Positions 8,752 to 17,295 are shown, counted from the stretch's first letter. The stretch: DNA of 64,000 nt from UBA1422 sp041752735 (GCA_041752735.1 JBGSVW010000020.1:124001-188000); one strand, 5' to 3'. Notes: generated from the sequence alone by a model not told the origin. Made by a program: numbers and translations.

Positions 8752-8776
8752 GGGGCGCTCAAACTTTGAGCGCCCC
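8752..8776 (+). terminator. Strong stem-loop after metG
   Basis: GGGGCGCTCAAA (8752-8763) pairs with TTTGAGCGCCCC (8765-8776). No T-run follows, so it may be an mRNA 3' stabiliser or a weak terminator; the T-rich hairpins at 8865-8903 and 8958-9006 could finish termination. Confidence 0.55.
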
Positions 8777-8840
8777 GAACCTATGGGGGTAGGTACTACG
8801 ACATTGAAACTTGATCCAAAGGAATCCACAAAGGAATAAT

Positions 8841-8972
8841 TGGGGAATTCTCACTAAATTCGACAAAAAGCCACACAAAAAATGCAATTTGAATGGCTTT
8901 TTTGCTTATTTCAGAGCTAATCTATTAAGATAGTGGGGAATTCTCACTAAATTCGACAAAAAGCCACACAAA
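8841..8972. repeat. 39-bp direct repeat, two copies 93 bases apart
   Basis: Copies at 8841-8879 and 8934-8972 are identical over 39 bases, beginning TGGGGAATTCTCACTAAATT. Each copy ends in the left arm of a hairpin whose right arm lies outside the repeat and differs between copies. This could be a duplicated terminator, a remnant of a mobile element end, or a small repeat family. The rest of the 8732-9307 gap shows no gene; a long T-rich leader before nrdJ has no B12-box. Confidence 0.85.
8865..8903 (+). terminator. Terminator hairpin built on first 39-bp repeat
   Basis: AAAAAGCCA (8865-8873) pairs with TGGCTTTTTT (8894-8903), ending in a T-run on the plus strand; the symmetrical A/T flanks could also work on the minus strand. 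Confidence 0.55.
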
Positions 8973-9006
8973 TACCTTAAATCATTATAGGTAAATGTGG
9001 CTTTTT
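8958..9006 (+). terminator. Terminator hairpin built on second 39-bp repeat
   Basis: AAAAAGCCACA (8958-8968) pairs with TGTGGCTTTTT (8996-9006), with an inner ACCT/AGGT pair. It is longer than the hairpin of the first copy and probably bidirectional. Confidence 0.65.
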
Positions 9007-9307
9007 GAATTTTATCGTTATTTTTACCCACATTTCTTCAGGAATCAGTTAATAAGGACGAAATACTAGCTGGCTTGCTGCTAAATTGTGTGGATTTTTG
9101 ATTGCTTAGCCTGAAAGTACCCATTTTTTGTTTGCAAAGCGCCATCTGACAGACAACGCCAAATCTATATTATGTGTATTTTTGTGTATTTTATGATTTT
9201 TTACACCATCTGTTGTGGACAACGAATCACAGGTCAGTTATAATCGATTTACATTAAGACAATCGACAATGACGAAAACGCGTGCAAAAGAATTTGGAGG
9301 GGAAGCT

Positions 9308-11689
9308 ATGAAGCAAGGAATGAAAGTCCGTAAGCGAAGCCACATGCTGGTGGATTACAAAGAAGAAACCATCGCAAACGCCATTCGCAAAGCCATGTCG
9401 GAAACCATCGAGGGGGTGGATGAACCGCTATCATGGGCGTTGGCCAGAGAAGCCACAGCCATTTTGACCAAAGAAGGCCAGGAAGTCGTCACGGTGGATG
9501 AGATTCAGGATATCGTGGAAGACCTGCTTATGCAACGTCGCCGCGACGCTGCTAAAGAATATATCATTTACCGGTATGAACGGGATAAGGAAAGAAAGAA
9601 AGAATTAATCGAACGGGGGGAGCGGGAAGAAGGCCCTTTTGAGCCAAAGTTGCGTGAGGATTTCCTTTCGCAATATAAGCACATGCCCAACCCCATGGGA
9701 CCCCTTGGTAGTTTTGTCTATTATAGAACTTACTCCAGATGGTTGAAGGACGACCTTCGCAGGGAGTATTGGTGGGAAACCGTCAAGCGATCGGTGGAAT
9801 ACAACTGCAACTTGGTGCCTGACACGCCAAGAGCCGAAGCAGAAGAACTGTTTGCCAACATTTATGAAATGAAGCAGTTTCTTTCAGGACGAACCCTGTG
9901 GGCAGGCGGCACCGATGCCAGCCTAAAATACCCCATGAGTAACTTTAATTGCGCCGGATTGGTCATCGACAACTTCGCCGGGTTTGACGAGCTCTTTTAT
10001 TTGCTGATGGTTGGTGCCGGAGTCGGCGTTCGAACCACCTTTGAAGATGCAATGAAAATGTCCCCCGTTCGCACCGACATCAAGGTGATTCACATCGCCT
10101 ATGAGCCGGTTCCCAAAGAAGAGCGGGACGACATGACCACCTTGGATTTTACAAAAAACAAAAACATCGCTGAAATTATCGTTGGCGACAGCAAGGAAGG
10201 TTGGCAGGATTCCTTGAACTATTTCTTCAAAATCCACTATGCTAAACGGTATCGGGATATTGAGACCATTTACATCAACTACAACAACGTCCGCCCTAAA
10301 GGCGAGCGGCTCAAGGTCTTTGGTGGAACCGCCAGCGGCCACGACAGCCTGAAGAACATGTTCATCAAAATCAAAGACGTTTTTGATCGTAGCTACGAAG
10401 AAAAATATCAACTGAGACCCATTGACTGCCTGGATATCGCCAACATCATCGGAGAAAACGTGGTATCCGGTGGTGTACGCCGAACGGCAGAAATGGTTCT
10501 GATTGATCCCAAGGATGACGATGCAATTCAAGCCAAGAGCAACCTATATATAAAAAGCGAGGAAGAAAACTGGATTATCGATCCGAGCATTGCCCATCGT
10601 CAGATCAGCAACAACTCGATTCTCTACCGCAAAAAACCAAGCCGTGACCAGCTTCACTGGATGCTCACAGCCATGAAAACCTCAGGCGAGCCGGGGTTTG
10701 TCAACTGGGAGGCAGCTTCCAAGCGGCGGGAAAACTTCAATGTGGTGAATCCCTGCGGCGAGATTTTGCTGGATGCTAACGGCCTGTGCAACTTGACCAC
10801 AGTAAATGTGATGAAATTTGTCCGGGGGGACAAAACCCTGGATATGGATGGTCTCCTTCGCGCCATGTGGCTTTCCGCCAGAGCCGGTCTTCGTATGACT
10901 TGTCTGGATTTGGAGCTGGATAACTGGGATTTGATTCAGAAACGGGATCGTTTGTTGGGTTGTTCCATCACCGGTTGGCAGGACGCCATGAATGCTTTGG
11001 ACTATGACATGCCGGAACAGTCAAAGTTACTGAGGACTCTTCGTGAGGCAGTTCATTCAGCAGGCAACGGTTATGCCAAAGAACTGGGGATCAACCAGCC
11101 TTTGCTCATGACCACTGTGAAACCGGAAGGGACGCTATCCCAATTGCCGGAAGTCAGCTCGGGTGTGCATTTTTCCCATTCGGAATACTACATTCGACGA
11201 GTGCGGATCTCTGCAGATGACCCCCTGGCCAAAGTCACCATGAAACTGGGCTGGCCGGTTTTCCCAGAAGTCAATCAAACCTGGGACAACGCCAAGACGC
11301 TGGTCATCGAGTTTCCCGCTAAAGCGCCGGAAGGCCGTACCAAGGGAGATGTGGGTGCCATCGAACAGTTGGAAACCTACAAGATGTTCATGACAAACTA
11401 TGTGGATCACAATTGTTCCATTACGGTTCATGTCAGGGAGCACGAGTGGGATGATGTGGAAGAGTGGCTGTGGAACAACTGGGATAATTGCATTGCCCTG
11501 TCCTTCCTGCCCTATGAAGATAGTTTTTACGAGATGCTTCCATACGAAGAAATTCCAAAAGAAGCGTATGAAGAGCGGCTGGCTGCCATGAAACCCTTCG
11601 TGCCTAGCTTGCTGAAGCAGTTTGAAGTGGGCGACGATGACCGGGATTTGGGAACGGATTGTCTGGCTGGAGTTTGCCCGGTGCGGTAA
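9308..11689 (+). CDS. nrdJ: Adenosylcobalamin-dependent ribonucleoside-triphosphate reductase (class II)
   Basis: Makes deoxyribonucleotides using a B12 radical, so it needs no oxygen. An ATP-cone (residues about 5-95) gives allosteric control. The active-site cysteines are clear: FNCAG at Cys215, NPCGEI at Cys483 and Cys494 eleven residues later, and the C-terminal redox pair Cys785/Cys790 in DCLAGVCPVR. The spacing matches the monomeric Lactobacillus-type enzyme, here 793 residues because of the ATP-cone. ATG 9308 is preceded by TTTGGAGGGG; longer in-frame starts lack such a site. It stands alone, with no thioredoxin or class III nrdDG neighbour in this window. No cobalamin riboswitch is visible upstream. 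Confidence 0.95.
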   Translation: MKQGMKVRKRSHMLVDYKEETIANAIRKAMSETIEGVDEPLSWALAREATAILTKEGQEVVTVDEIQDIVEDLLMQRRRDAAKEYIIYRYERDKERKKELIERGEREEGPFEPKLREDFLSQYKHMPNPMGPLGSFVYYRTYSRWLKDDLRREYWWETVKRSVEYNCNLVPDTPRAEAEELFANIYEMKQFLSGRTLWAGGTDASLKYPMSNFNCAGLVIDNFAGFDELFYLLMVGAGVGVRTTFEDAMKMSPVRTDIKVIHIAYEPVPKEERDDMTTLDFTKNKNIAEIIVGDSKEGWQDSLNYFFKIHYAKRYRDIETIYINYNNVRPKGERLKVFGGTASGHDSLKNMFIKIKDVFDRSYEEKYQLRPIDCLDIANIIGENVVSGGVRRTAEMVLIDPKDDDAIQAKSNLYIKSEEENWIIDPSIAHRQISNNSILYRKKPSRDQLHWMLTAMKTSGEPGFVNWEAASKRRENFNVVNPCGEILLDANGLCNLTTVNVMKFVRGDKTLDMDGLLRAMWLSARAGLRMTCLDLELDNWDLIQKRDRLLGCSITGWQDAMNALDYDMPEQSKLLRTLREAVHSAGNGYAKELGINQPLLMTTVKPEGTLSQLPEVSSGVHFSHSEYYIRRVRISADDPLAKVTMKLGWPVFPEVNQTWDNAKTLVIEFPAKAPEGRTKGDVGAIEQLETYKMFMTNYVDHNCSITVHVREHEWDDVEEWLWNNWDNCIALSFLPYEDSFYEMLPYEEIPKEAYEERLAAMKPFVPSLLKQFEVGDDDRDLGTDCLAGVCPVR

Positions 11690-11763
11690 ATTCATAATTG
11701 AAGGTAAGCCTTCAGATTGGCCTGCACTCAGAACTGAAGTCCCAACGGAAGTGGTGCGTAGTG

Positions 11764-12225
11764 ATGAAAAATAATGAAGAAGTAGAAAAATATATTCTGG
11801 CGCAGCCAATTGAGAGACAAGCAGCGTTGCGGTCTCTGCGGGAAACCATCCAAACCAATTTGCCCCAAGGATTTGAGGAACGGATGCAATATGGCATGAT
11901 TGGGTATGTGGTTCCGTTTGACATTTATCCCAGCGGGTACCACGTCAATCCCAAAGAGCCATTGCCGTTTCTGGCGTTGGCCAATCAAAAGCAGTATATC
12001 GCCCTTTATCATATGGGCATCTACGGCGATCCTGCCCTGCTTGACTGGTTCCAAAAGGCTTATGAAGGCCTTGGCATCGGCAAGTTGGACATGGGGAAAA
12101 GCTGCATCCGTTTCAAAAAAATAGACCAAATCCCTCTGGACTTGGTCGCAGCTCTTTGCCAAAAAATCACACCGGCTCAGTACGTTGAGCAATATGAGGC
12201 AAGCCGTAATAAATTGGGAAAATAG
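11764..12225 (+). CDS. DUF1801 (YdhG-like) protein
   Basis: The 153-residue protein has the DUF1801 layout: an N-terminal helix ending RQAALRSLRETIQ, then a strand-rich part with GFEERMQYGMIGYVVP and the conserved KSCIRFKKIDQIP segment. The family is small, cytosolic and of unknown biochemical role. The start follows a weak GGAAGTGG site; longer in-frame starts back to 11698 look less family-like. It lies 74 bases after nrdJ and ends one base before the convergent dehydrogenase gene. Confidence 0.75.
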   Translation: MKNNEEVEKYILAQPIERQAALRSLRETIQTNLPQGFEERMQYGMIGYVVPFDIYPSGYHVNPKEPLPFLALANQKQYIALYHMGIYGDPALLDWFQKAYEGLGIGKLDMGKSCIRFKKIDQIPLDLVAALCQKITPAQYVEQYEASRNKLGK

Positions 12226-13143
12226 TTACTCCACCCGGTTCAACGTTCCGCCTTTGAGAAAACTCTCAATGCTTTCCGCAGCGGTTTGAATCAGGAGTGC
12301 CCGGGTTTCGTTGGGCATCCAGGCATTGTGTGGAGTGATGAAACAGTTCTCAATGCCGAAGAGCGGATTGGAATCCTCTTTTAGGGGTGGTTCCACGGTG
12401 AGGACATCTAAGCCTGCGCCTGAGAGCTTTCCCGATTTTAGTGCTTCGGCTAATGCAAATTCATCAACTAAACCACCACGGGCGGTGTTCAAGAGTAGAG
12501 CGCCGTCCTTCATTTTTTTGATAAAATCGGCATTGACCATGTGATGATTTTTTTCAGTCAAAGGGCAATGCAGACTGAGAATGTCGGCGGTAATAGCCCC
12601 CTCCGGATCCTTGCTATATGGGATGATTTTCATTCCCAAAGCTTCGGCAATGGCCCCAACTTTTCGGCCGATGTTTCCATAGCCGACAATCCCCAGGGTT
12701 TTCCCGGAAAGCAGGTGAAGAGGCCTAAGGGTGAAGCAGGTGTGTGAGAACTCAGTATAGTATCCATCCTGCACTGCCTGGTTGTGAAGCCCCACTTGAT
12801 TGGTCAGCTCCAATAGGAGTGCGATGGTGTGCTGCGCCACTGCATCGGTGGAATATCCGGGCGCATTGGTAACAGCGATGCCCAAGTCCTTGGCGGCGGT
12901 CAGGTCCACATGACTGTAGCCAGTGGAAATCAATGCCAGCAGTTTAAGGTTTGGTAATGCGGTCAACGTTTTTCGGGTGAAAGGGAGATCAGCAGAAACA
13001 ATAATATCCGCATCAAAAGCAAGCGCGGGCACGTCCGACTCCATAGTATTTTCAAAGACCGTAAGTTGTCCCAGAGCACTGATGGATGCCCAGGAAAGGT
13101 CTCCCGGGTTGGTGTTGTATCCGTCTAGGATGGTAATTTTCAT
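12226..13143 (-). CDS. D-2-hydroxyacid dehydrogenase (hydroxypyruvate/glycerate type)
   Basis: An NAD-dependent reductase of 2-oxoacids. The Rossmann motif GYGNIG lies near residue 155. The catalytic set is intact: Arg in NTARGGLVDE, Glu in LTVEPP, and His in TPHNAW. The 305 residues fit the HprA/SerA catalytic-core class without a regulatory ACT domain. The exact substrate (hydroxypyruvate, glyoxylate, or an aromatic 2-oxoacid) cannot be told. It starts two bases after the end of the SCIFF maturase gene on the same strand, so it is probably cotranscribed with it, though no functional link is obvious. Confidence 0.88.
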   Translation of the reverse strand: MKITILDGYNTNPGDLSWASISALGQLTVFENTMESDVPALAFDADIIVSADLPFTRKTLTALPNLKLLALISTGYSHVDLTAAKDLGIAVTNAPGYSTDAVAQHTIALLLELTNQVGLHNQAVQDGYYTEFSHTCFTLRPLHLLSGKTLGIVGYGNIGRKVGAIAEALGMKIIPYSKDPEGAITADILSLHCPLTEKNHHMVNADFIKKMKDGALLLNTARGGLVDEFALAEALKSGKLSGAGLDVLTVEPPLKEDSNPLFGIENCFITPHNAWMPNETRALLIQTAAESIESFLKGGTLNRVE

Positions 13144-13145
13144 GT

Positions 13146-14561
13146 TTATGCACCTTCTTGTCTAGCGATATTCATCATTATTGCACATTCCATCCGCTTA
13201 CGAAACAAGTCACAGCCGTATTCATACACTGCGGAAATGTTCCCACCGGCGTGGTAGGAATTGGCGGCACAACCACCGCTGCAGTAAAGTTGTGCCCAGC
13301 AATCACGGCATTCTTGCCTTGAAAATACATTACAAGATCGGAAATTTTGCTGCAGGTCCGGGCGATTGACCCCGGCCCAGACATTCCCCATGCTGTAGGC
13401 AGCATCCCCTACAAATTGATGGCAGGGAAACAACTCTCCCCATGGGGTGACAGCCAGGTATTCGGTGCCGGATCCACATCCGGTAATCCGCTTGTAGATG
13501 CAAGGTCCTTCAGTCAGGTCCAGCGTATAATGATAGAAGGTAAATGGATTGCCTTCTTTTTCTCTCTTCAACATTTCATTGGCCAGCAGTTCATACTGAC
13601 GGTAGAGTTCAGGCAAGTCTTCCTGTGTCAGTGCGTAGGATTCACCCGGGGGACAGACCACCGGCTCCATGGATAGCTCCCTGAAACCCAAGTCGGCCAT
13701 GTGGAAAAGGTCCTCAGTGAAGTCCACATTGTTATGGGTGAAGGTGCCACGTATGTAATAACCCTTACCTTCTCGCGAATCCACGAAGGCTTGAAACTTA
13801 GGGACGATGGTGTCGTAACTGCCCTGGTCACTAAAGGTTCGTCGTAGCTTGTCATGAACTTCCTTTCGGCCATCCAGGCTGAGTACAACATTATGGATTT
13901 CCCGACTGCAAAAGTCCATGACTTCGTCATCGATAAGCATTCCGTTGGTGGTCAGCGTGAATCGGAAATTCTTGTTGTGCTTCTTTTCTTCTTCCCGGGC
14001 GTAAGCAACGATCCGCTTCACCACTTCCCAGTTCATCAGCGGCTCTCCGCCAAAAAAGTCCACTTCCAGATTGTGCCGACTACCGGAGTTTGAAATCAAA
14101 AAGTCGATGGCCTGCTTGCCCACTTCAAAGGACATGAGCGCACGGTCGCCGTGGAATTTTCCCTGACTAGCAAAGCAGTATTCACAATTCAAGTTACAAG
14201 TGTGTGCTACATGGAGGCAAAGGGCTTTGACGACCTGTGAGAATTGGACTTCGTCTGCTGCCTGAGTGCTTTGTGACATTATTTGGGCTGGTGCATCCTT
14301 GGGCTGGCCCAGCACCGGTTCCGAAAAAAGCTGCCCGTCATCCAGAAGTGTCTGGATATCTTCTAGAACTTCCAGGATTTCTTCCCGGTTAACGGAGGAG
14401 TCACTGGCATATTTATCAAGCATAACTTCGATGATTTCTTGTTTCGGCGTAACCTGAAAAAGACCAATGACATCGTAAGCCAAAGGGTCGACGGTGTGGA
14501 TGGAACCGCTGTTCACATCCAGCACAATATGATATCCATTTAAATTATATTGATGAATCAT
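13146..14561 (-). CDS. scfB: Radical-SAM SCIFF peptide maturase with SPASM domain
   Basis: Installs thioether cross-links from cysteines to threonine alpha-carbons in the SCIFF peptide encoded just upstream. The S-adenosylmethionine-cluster motif CNLNCEYC is at residues 122-129. The SPASM region near the C-terminus is rich in cysteines (CGSG, CHQ, CNVFSRQECRDC, YCSGGC, CDLF) and would hold two auxiliary [4Fe-4S] clusters. An N-terminal RRE-like peptide-binding part (residues 1-85) precedes the core. ATG 14561 is set by AGGAGTG; the reading continues open upstream through the peptide's terminator region, which is not coding. Confidence 0.95.
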   Translation of the reverse strand: MIHQYNLNGYHIVLDVNSGSIHTVDPLAYDVIGLFQVTPKQEIIEVMLDKYASDSSVNREEILEVLEDIQTLLDDGQLFSEPVLGQPKDAPAQIMSQSTQAADEVQFSQVVKALCLHVAHTCNLNCEYCFASQGKFHGDRALMSFEVGKQAIDFLISNSGSRHNLEVDFFGGEPLMNWEVVKRIVAYAREEEKKHNKNFRFTLTTNGMLIDDEVMDFCSREIHNVVLSLDGRKEVHDKLRRTFSDQGSYDTIVPKFQAFVDSREGKGYYIRGTFTHNNVDFTEDLFHMADLGFRELSMEPVVCPPGESYALTQEDLPELYRQYELLANEMLKREKEGNPFTFYHYTLDLTEGPCIYKRITGCGSGTEYLAVTPWGELFPCHQFVGDAAYSMGNVWAGVNRPDLQQNFRSCNVFSRQECRDCWAQLYCSGGCAANSYHAGGNISAVYEYGCDLFRKRMECAIMMNIARQEGA

Positions 14562-14570
14562 TTCACTCCT

Positions 14571-14600
14571 AAAAAAAGAAGGGCTTGTCACCCTACTTCT
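14571..14600 (-). terminator. Attenuating terminator between SCIFF peptide and maturase
   Basis: On the minus strand AGAAGTAGGG, a short loop and CCCTTCT are followed by seven Ts. The hairpin overlaps the peptide's stop codon and sits just before the maturase ribosome site. It would give far more peptide than enzyme from one promoter. Confidence 0.75.
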
Positions 14601-14739
14601 TTTCGTTTTCACATTTCTGGTTGGCAACGCCGCAGGAAGTCTTGCAGGCTGACTGGCAGGATGTCTGGCATTCGCCACAACCGCCGTGCTTTGCGCTGTC
14701 TTTCAGATTTCGGGTTTCTATGGTTTTAATTCTTTTCAT
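14593..14739 (-). CDS. scfA: SCIFF ranthipeptide precursor
   Basis: A 48-residue precursor peptide of the six-cysteines-in-forty-five family, made by nearly all Clostridia. It begins MKRIKTIETRNLKDSAKHGG and then has six cysteines: CGEC, SC, AC, SC and KC. The threonine in KTSC and residues between the cysteines are the sites for thioether formation. The gene is preceded by AGGAGAAAC and lies 31 bases before its maturase. The biological role of SCIFF (quorum or general physiological signalling) is not settled. Confidence 0.95.
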   Translation of the reverse strand: MKRIKTIETRNLKDSAKHGGCGECQTSCQSACKTSCGVANQKCENEKK

Positions 14740-14770
14740 GATGTTTCTCCTTTGTTCGTGTACGTTGTAC

Positions 14771-14799
14771 AGTTTACCGTCAAAGGCCTCATTTGTCAA
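14771..14799 (-). promoter_or_regulatory. Sigma-A promoter of the SCIFF operon
   Basis: On the minus strand TTGACA (14799-14794), 17 bases, then TAAACT (14776-14771), about 30 bases before the peptide start. Confidence 0.7.
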
Positions 14800-14898
14800 C
14801 TATCGGGGGTCGTGAATTGTGCAGAAAACAGCTAATTTGAGGATATCATTTCACCCAAAAGGGTGATGTAAGTACAAGGTTATTTTTGCCCGGATTTA

Positions 14899-14927
14899 TT
14901 GACAGTGTAAAACCCCACCGCTATAAT
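14899..14927 (+). promoter_or_regulatory. Sigma-A promoter of the ferredoxin-AOR operon
   Basis: TTGACA (14899-14904), 17 bases, TATAAT (14922-14927): a perfect consensus promoter that would start transcription about 20 bases before the structured leader. Confidence 0.85.
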
Positions 14928-14953
14928 GAACGAAACAGATATATCATATTTGT

Positions 14954-15042
14954 AAACTCCGAGCTTCGTAAGACACCTGTTGCCTGCGAAGTCGTTACGG
15001 TAGAAGGAGCGACTCTTCTGCCCGCCATCGCGCAAAGGAGAG
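14954..15042 (+). ncRNA. Probable molybdenum/tungsten cofactor (Moco/Tuco) riboswitch
   Basis: The leader folds as a closed multibranch element: CTCC at 14957-14960 pairs with GGAG at 15037-15040, CTTCG with CGAAG makes one arm, and GTAGAAG with CTTCTGC makes another. Conserved-looking stretches include ACACCTGTTGCCTG and GCCCGCC near the end, and AAAGGAG closing the element, as I recall for the MOCO RNA motif. The gene controlled is a W/Mo-pterin enzyme, the expected target class. I could not score a covariance model, so the class is inferred from layout and context. Confidence 0.65.
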
Positions 15043-15052
15043 ATTCGCATTC

Positions 15053-15087
15053 GAAAAGAATGTATTCTTTTCTTTGTTTTTTATTTT
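15053..15087 (+). terminator. Terminator in the AOR leader (riboswitch output)
   Basis: GAAAAGAAT (15053-15061), two bases, ATTCTTTTC (15064-15072) and a T-rich tail. It lies between the riboswitch and the first gene and would stop transcription when the RNA is in its off state. Confidence 0.7.
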
Positions 15088-15123
15088 AATAACATATGTA
15101 GAAATGGGAGGAATTGTACAGGC

Positions 15124-15510
15124 ATGAAAAGATTAAAGCTTGAGAAAGCAAAATGCATTGGTTGCCAACTGTGCGCCCAAATGTGCTCCGCCAACAAGGA
15201 AGATGCCGTTTGGCCGGAGAAATCCAGAATTTTCATCAAAACAACCTATGATGACGGGAAATTGGTTTACCATGACGACTACTGCATTCTTTGTGGTATT
15301 TGCGTAAAACAGTGCCCCGAAAAGGCAATCACCATGGATGGGTACCTGCGTGTTGACGAAAGTCTTTGCACCGGTTGCGGCATCTGTGCTGAAAAATGCC
15401 CCAAAAAAGTCATCCGAATCAGAGAAGAATTAGCTATTATGTGTAACACTTGTGAGGGCGATCCCACCTGCGTAAAAGTATGTCCGCAGAATGCCCTGAC
15501 GTTTGAGTAG
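15124..15510 (+). CDS. Polyferredoxin, electron carrier partner of AOR
   Basis: A 128-residue cytosolic protein with four cysteine groups: CIGCQLCAQMC, CILCGICVKQCP, CTGCGICAEKCP and CNTCEGDPTCVKVCP. These should bind up to four [4Fe-4S] clusters, as in the HycB/AorB type small subunits. It lies 15 bases before the AOR gene, so it probably accepts the two electrons from aldehyde oxidation and passes them to free ferredoxin or another enzyme. It is first in an operon controlled by the structured leader. The start follows GGGAGGAATTG. Confidence 0.88.
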   Translation: MKRLKLEKAKCIGCQLCAQMCSANKEDAVWPEKSRIFIKTTYDDGKLVYHDDYCILCGICVKQCPEKAITMDGYLRVDESLCTGCGICAEKCPKKVIRIREELAIMCNTCEGDPTCVKVCPQNALTFE

Positions 15511-15525
15511 AAAGGAGGAACCGAT

Positions 15526-17295
15526 ATGACCATGAAAGGATACCAGAACAACGTTCTGAGAGTAGATCTATCCCAGGCAAAAGTGGCTACGGAGCCTCTT
15601 CGTATGGACTTTGCAGAAAAATACGTAGGCCAGAAAGGCTTGGCCATCCGTTATTTGTATGAAGAACTGGCAGCCGGAATCGATCCCCTTGGCCCGGACA
15701 ACAAGCTTCTGTTCACCACAGGACCTATGACCGGAACCGGAGTACCTTGCTCAGGCAAGCTTTCCATCGCAGCCAAATCACCGGCAACCGGCACCATCAA
15801 CGATTGCTCCATTGGTGGACATTCCGCCAATGCAATCAAGTATGCCGGATATGACATGATCATTTTGGAAGGCAAAGCTGCCAAACCCACTTTGATCGTC
15901 ATTGATAATGACAAAGTAACACTGGAAGATGCAGGAGACTTGTGGGGCAAAGGTGCTCATGAAGCCGAAAAGCTACTCCAGGAAAGATTCGGACATGAAT
16001 ATGAACATCTGGTCATCGGACCGGCAGGTGAAAATCTGGTAACCATGTCCTGCATCAACTCCGATTATTACAGACAAGCCGGCCGTGGCGGCATTGGCGC
16101 AGTCATGGGTTCCAAAAACGTAAAGGCAGTATCGATTCGCGGAACCGGACCGGTGAACGTAGCCAACGTAAAATCCTTGGTTGAAAAAGTACTCAGATAT
16201 CAACAGGAAGACGTCCATCAGGATGACAACAACTTCGTATTTGATTGTGGTACCACTGCATTCCTGGAAGCTTGTCAAGATGGCGGCATCCTGCCAAAGC
16301 GTAACTTCAGCGATGCTACCGACGATAAATGGACGGAATATAACGGAGACGTATTGCTTGAGAAACTTGTCGGCAAAAGAGGCTGCGGAAGCTGTGGCCT
16401 GGGATGCGGAAACTTTGTGAAATGGGATGACGCTGTAGTAGAAGGACCGGAGTACGAGTCCATCGCTGTTGCAGGACCCAATGCAGACGTATCCAATCCG
16501 TATGATATTCTGAAATACAACCAGGTAGCCGATGACATGGGTCTTGACACAATCAGTGCCGGCGACACCATCATCTGGGCTATGGAAATGACCGAAAAAG
16601 GCATTCATGATTTTGGCATCCGTTTCGGAGAAGCCGAAAAAATGAGAGAATACCTGAGATTGATTGCACATCGTGAAGGCGTTGGTGCTGATCTGGCAGT
16701 AGGCGTCAAGAAGGCTTCCGAAAAATTCGGCGGTCAAGATTTTGCCATGCAGGTCAAAGGCCTGGAATACCCCCAGTATGAGCCACGTGGTTCTTGGGGT
16801 ATGGCTATGGCTTATGCGGTTTCCGACCGTGGTGCGTGCCATATGAGGGCTTATGCGCCAAACGAAGAAGTCTTTGCTGCATCTATTCCTCCTTACACCT
16901 CAGAAGGCAAGGGAGAAATGGTATATGGACTTGCAGAGTTTAACGCAGTGAAATTCTCTCTGTGCATCTGTGACTTCTGGGCTACCGTTTCCTATGACAT
17001 TATGGCAGATCTCATGACAGATATCACAGGTAAGGAATGGAAAGCAGAAGACATGGGAGAAACAGGACGAAGAGTCCTGAATATTGCCAGAGCCTTCAAC
17101 CAAAGAGAAGGTTTCAACCGTAAGGATGACACCGTACCTAAGAGAATTGTCAATGAAGCACTGAAGTCCGGACCTGCTGCAGGCCAGGCCATTCCACAGG
17201 AAGCCTTTGACGACATGCTGGATCAATACTATCAAGTAATGGGATGGTCCAAAGAAGGCAAAATGCCTGAAGAACTGATTCAAAGCCTGCTCTAG
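15526..17295 (+). CDS. aor: Aldehyde:ferredoxin oxidoreductase family enzyme
   Basis: Oxidises aldehydes to carboxylates (or the reverse) with a tungsten- or molybdenum-bispterin cofactor. The pterin-binding motif GRGGIGAVMGSKN lies near residue 186. The [4Fe-4S] ligands are Cys287, Cys290 and Cys294 in CGSCGLGC, with a distal Cys at 480 or 482; the spacing matches the Pyrococcus AOR set. The 589 residues are slightly short of the usual 605. The ribosome site AAAGGAGG is strong. Which aldehyde it acts on is unknown; amine fermentation nearby makes 5-aminopentanal or glutarate semialdehyde thinkable (inference). The operon ends at a strong terminator. Confidence 0.92.
   Translation: MTMKGYQNNVLRVDLSQAKVATEPLRMDFAEKYVGQKGLAIRYLYEELAAGIDPLGPDNKLLFTTGPMTGTGVPCSGKLSIAAKSPATGTINDCSIGGHSANAIKYAGYDMIILEGKAAKPTLIVIDNDKVTLEDAGDLWGKGAHEAEKLLQERFGHEYEHLVIGPAGENLVTMSCINSDYYRQAGRGGIGAVMGSKNVKAVSIRGTGPVNVANVKSLVEKVLRYQQEDVHQDDNNFVFDCGTTAFLEACQDGGILPKRNFSDATDDKWTEYNGDVLLEKLVGKRGCGSCGLGCGNFVKWDDAVVEGPEYESIAVAGPNADVSNPYDILKYNQVADDMGLDTISAGDTIIWAMEMTEKGIHDFGIRFGEAEKMREYLRLIAHREGVGADLAVGVKKASEKFGGQDFAMQVKGLEYPQYEPRGSWGMAMAYAVSDRGACHMRAYAPNEEVFAASIPPYTSEGKGEMVYGLAEFNAVKFSLCICDFWATVSYDIMADLMTDITGKEWKAEDMGETGRRVLNIARAFNQREGFNRKDDTVPKRIVNEALKSGPAAGQAIPQEAFDDMLDQYYQVMGWSKEGKMPEELIQSLL

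Noticed and set aside
9007..9307. Possible cobalamin riboswitch before the B12-dependent reductase
   Set aside because: No B12-box or conserved junction sequence is visible in the T-rich leader.
9923..10531. 200-residue frame on the minus strand inside nrdJ
   Set aside because: It shadows a highly conserved reductase core, shows no recognisable domain and has no start signals.
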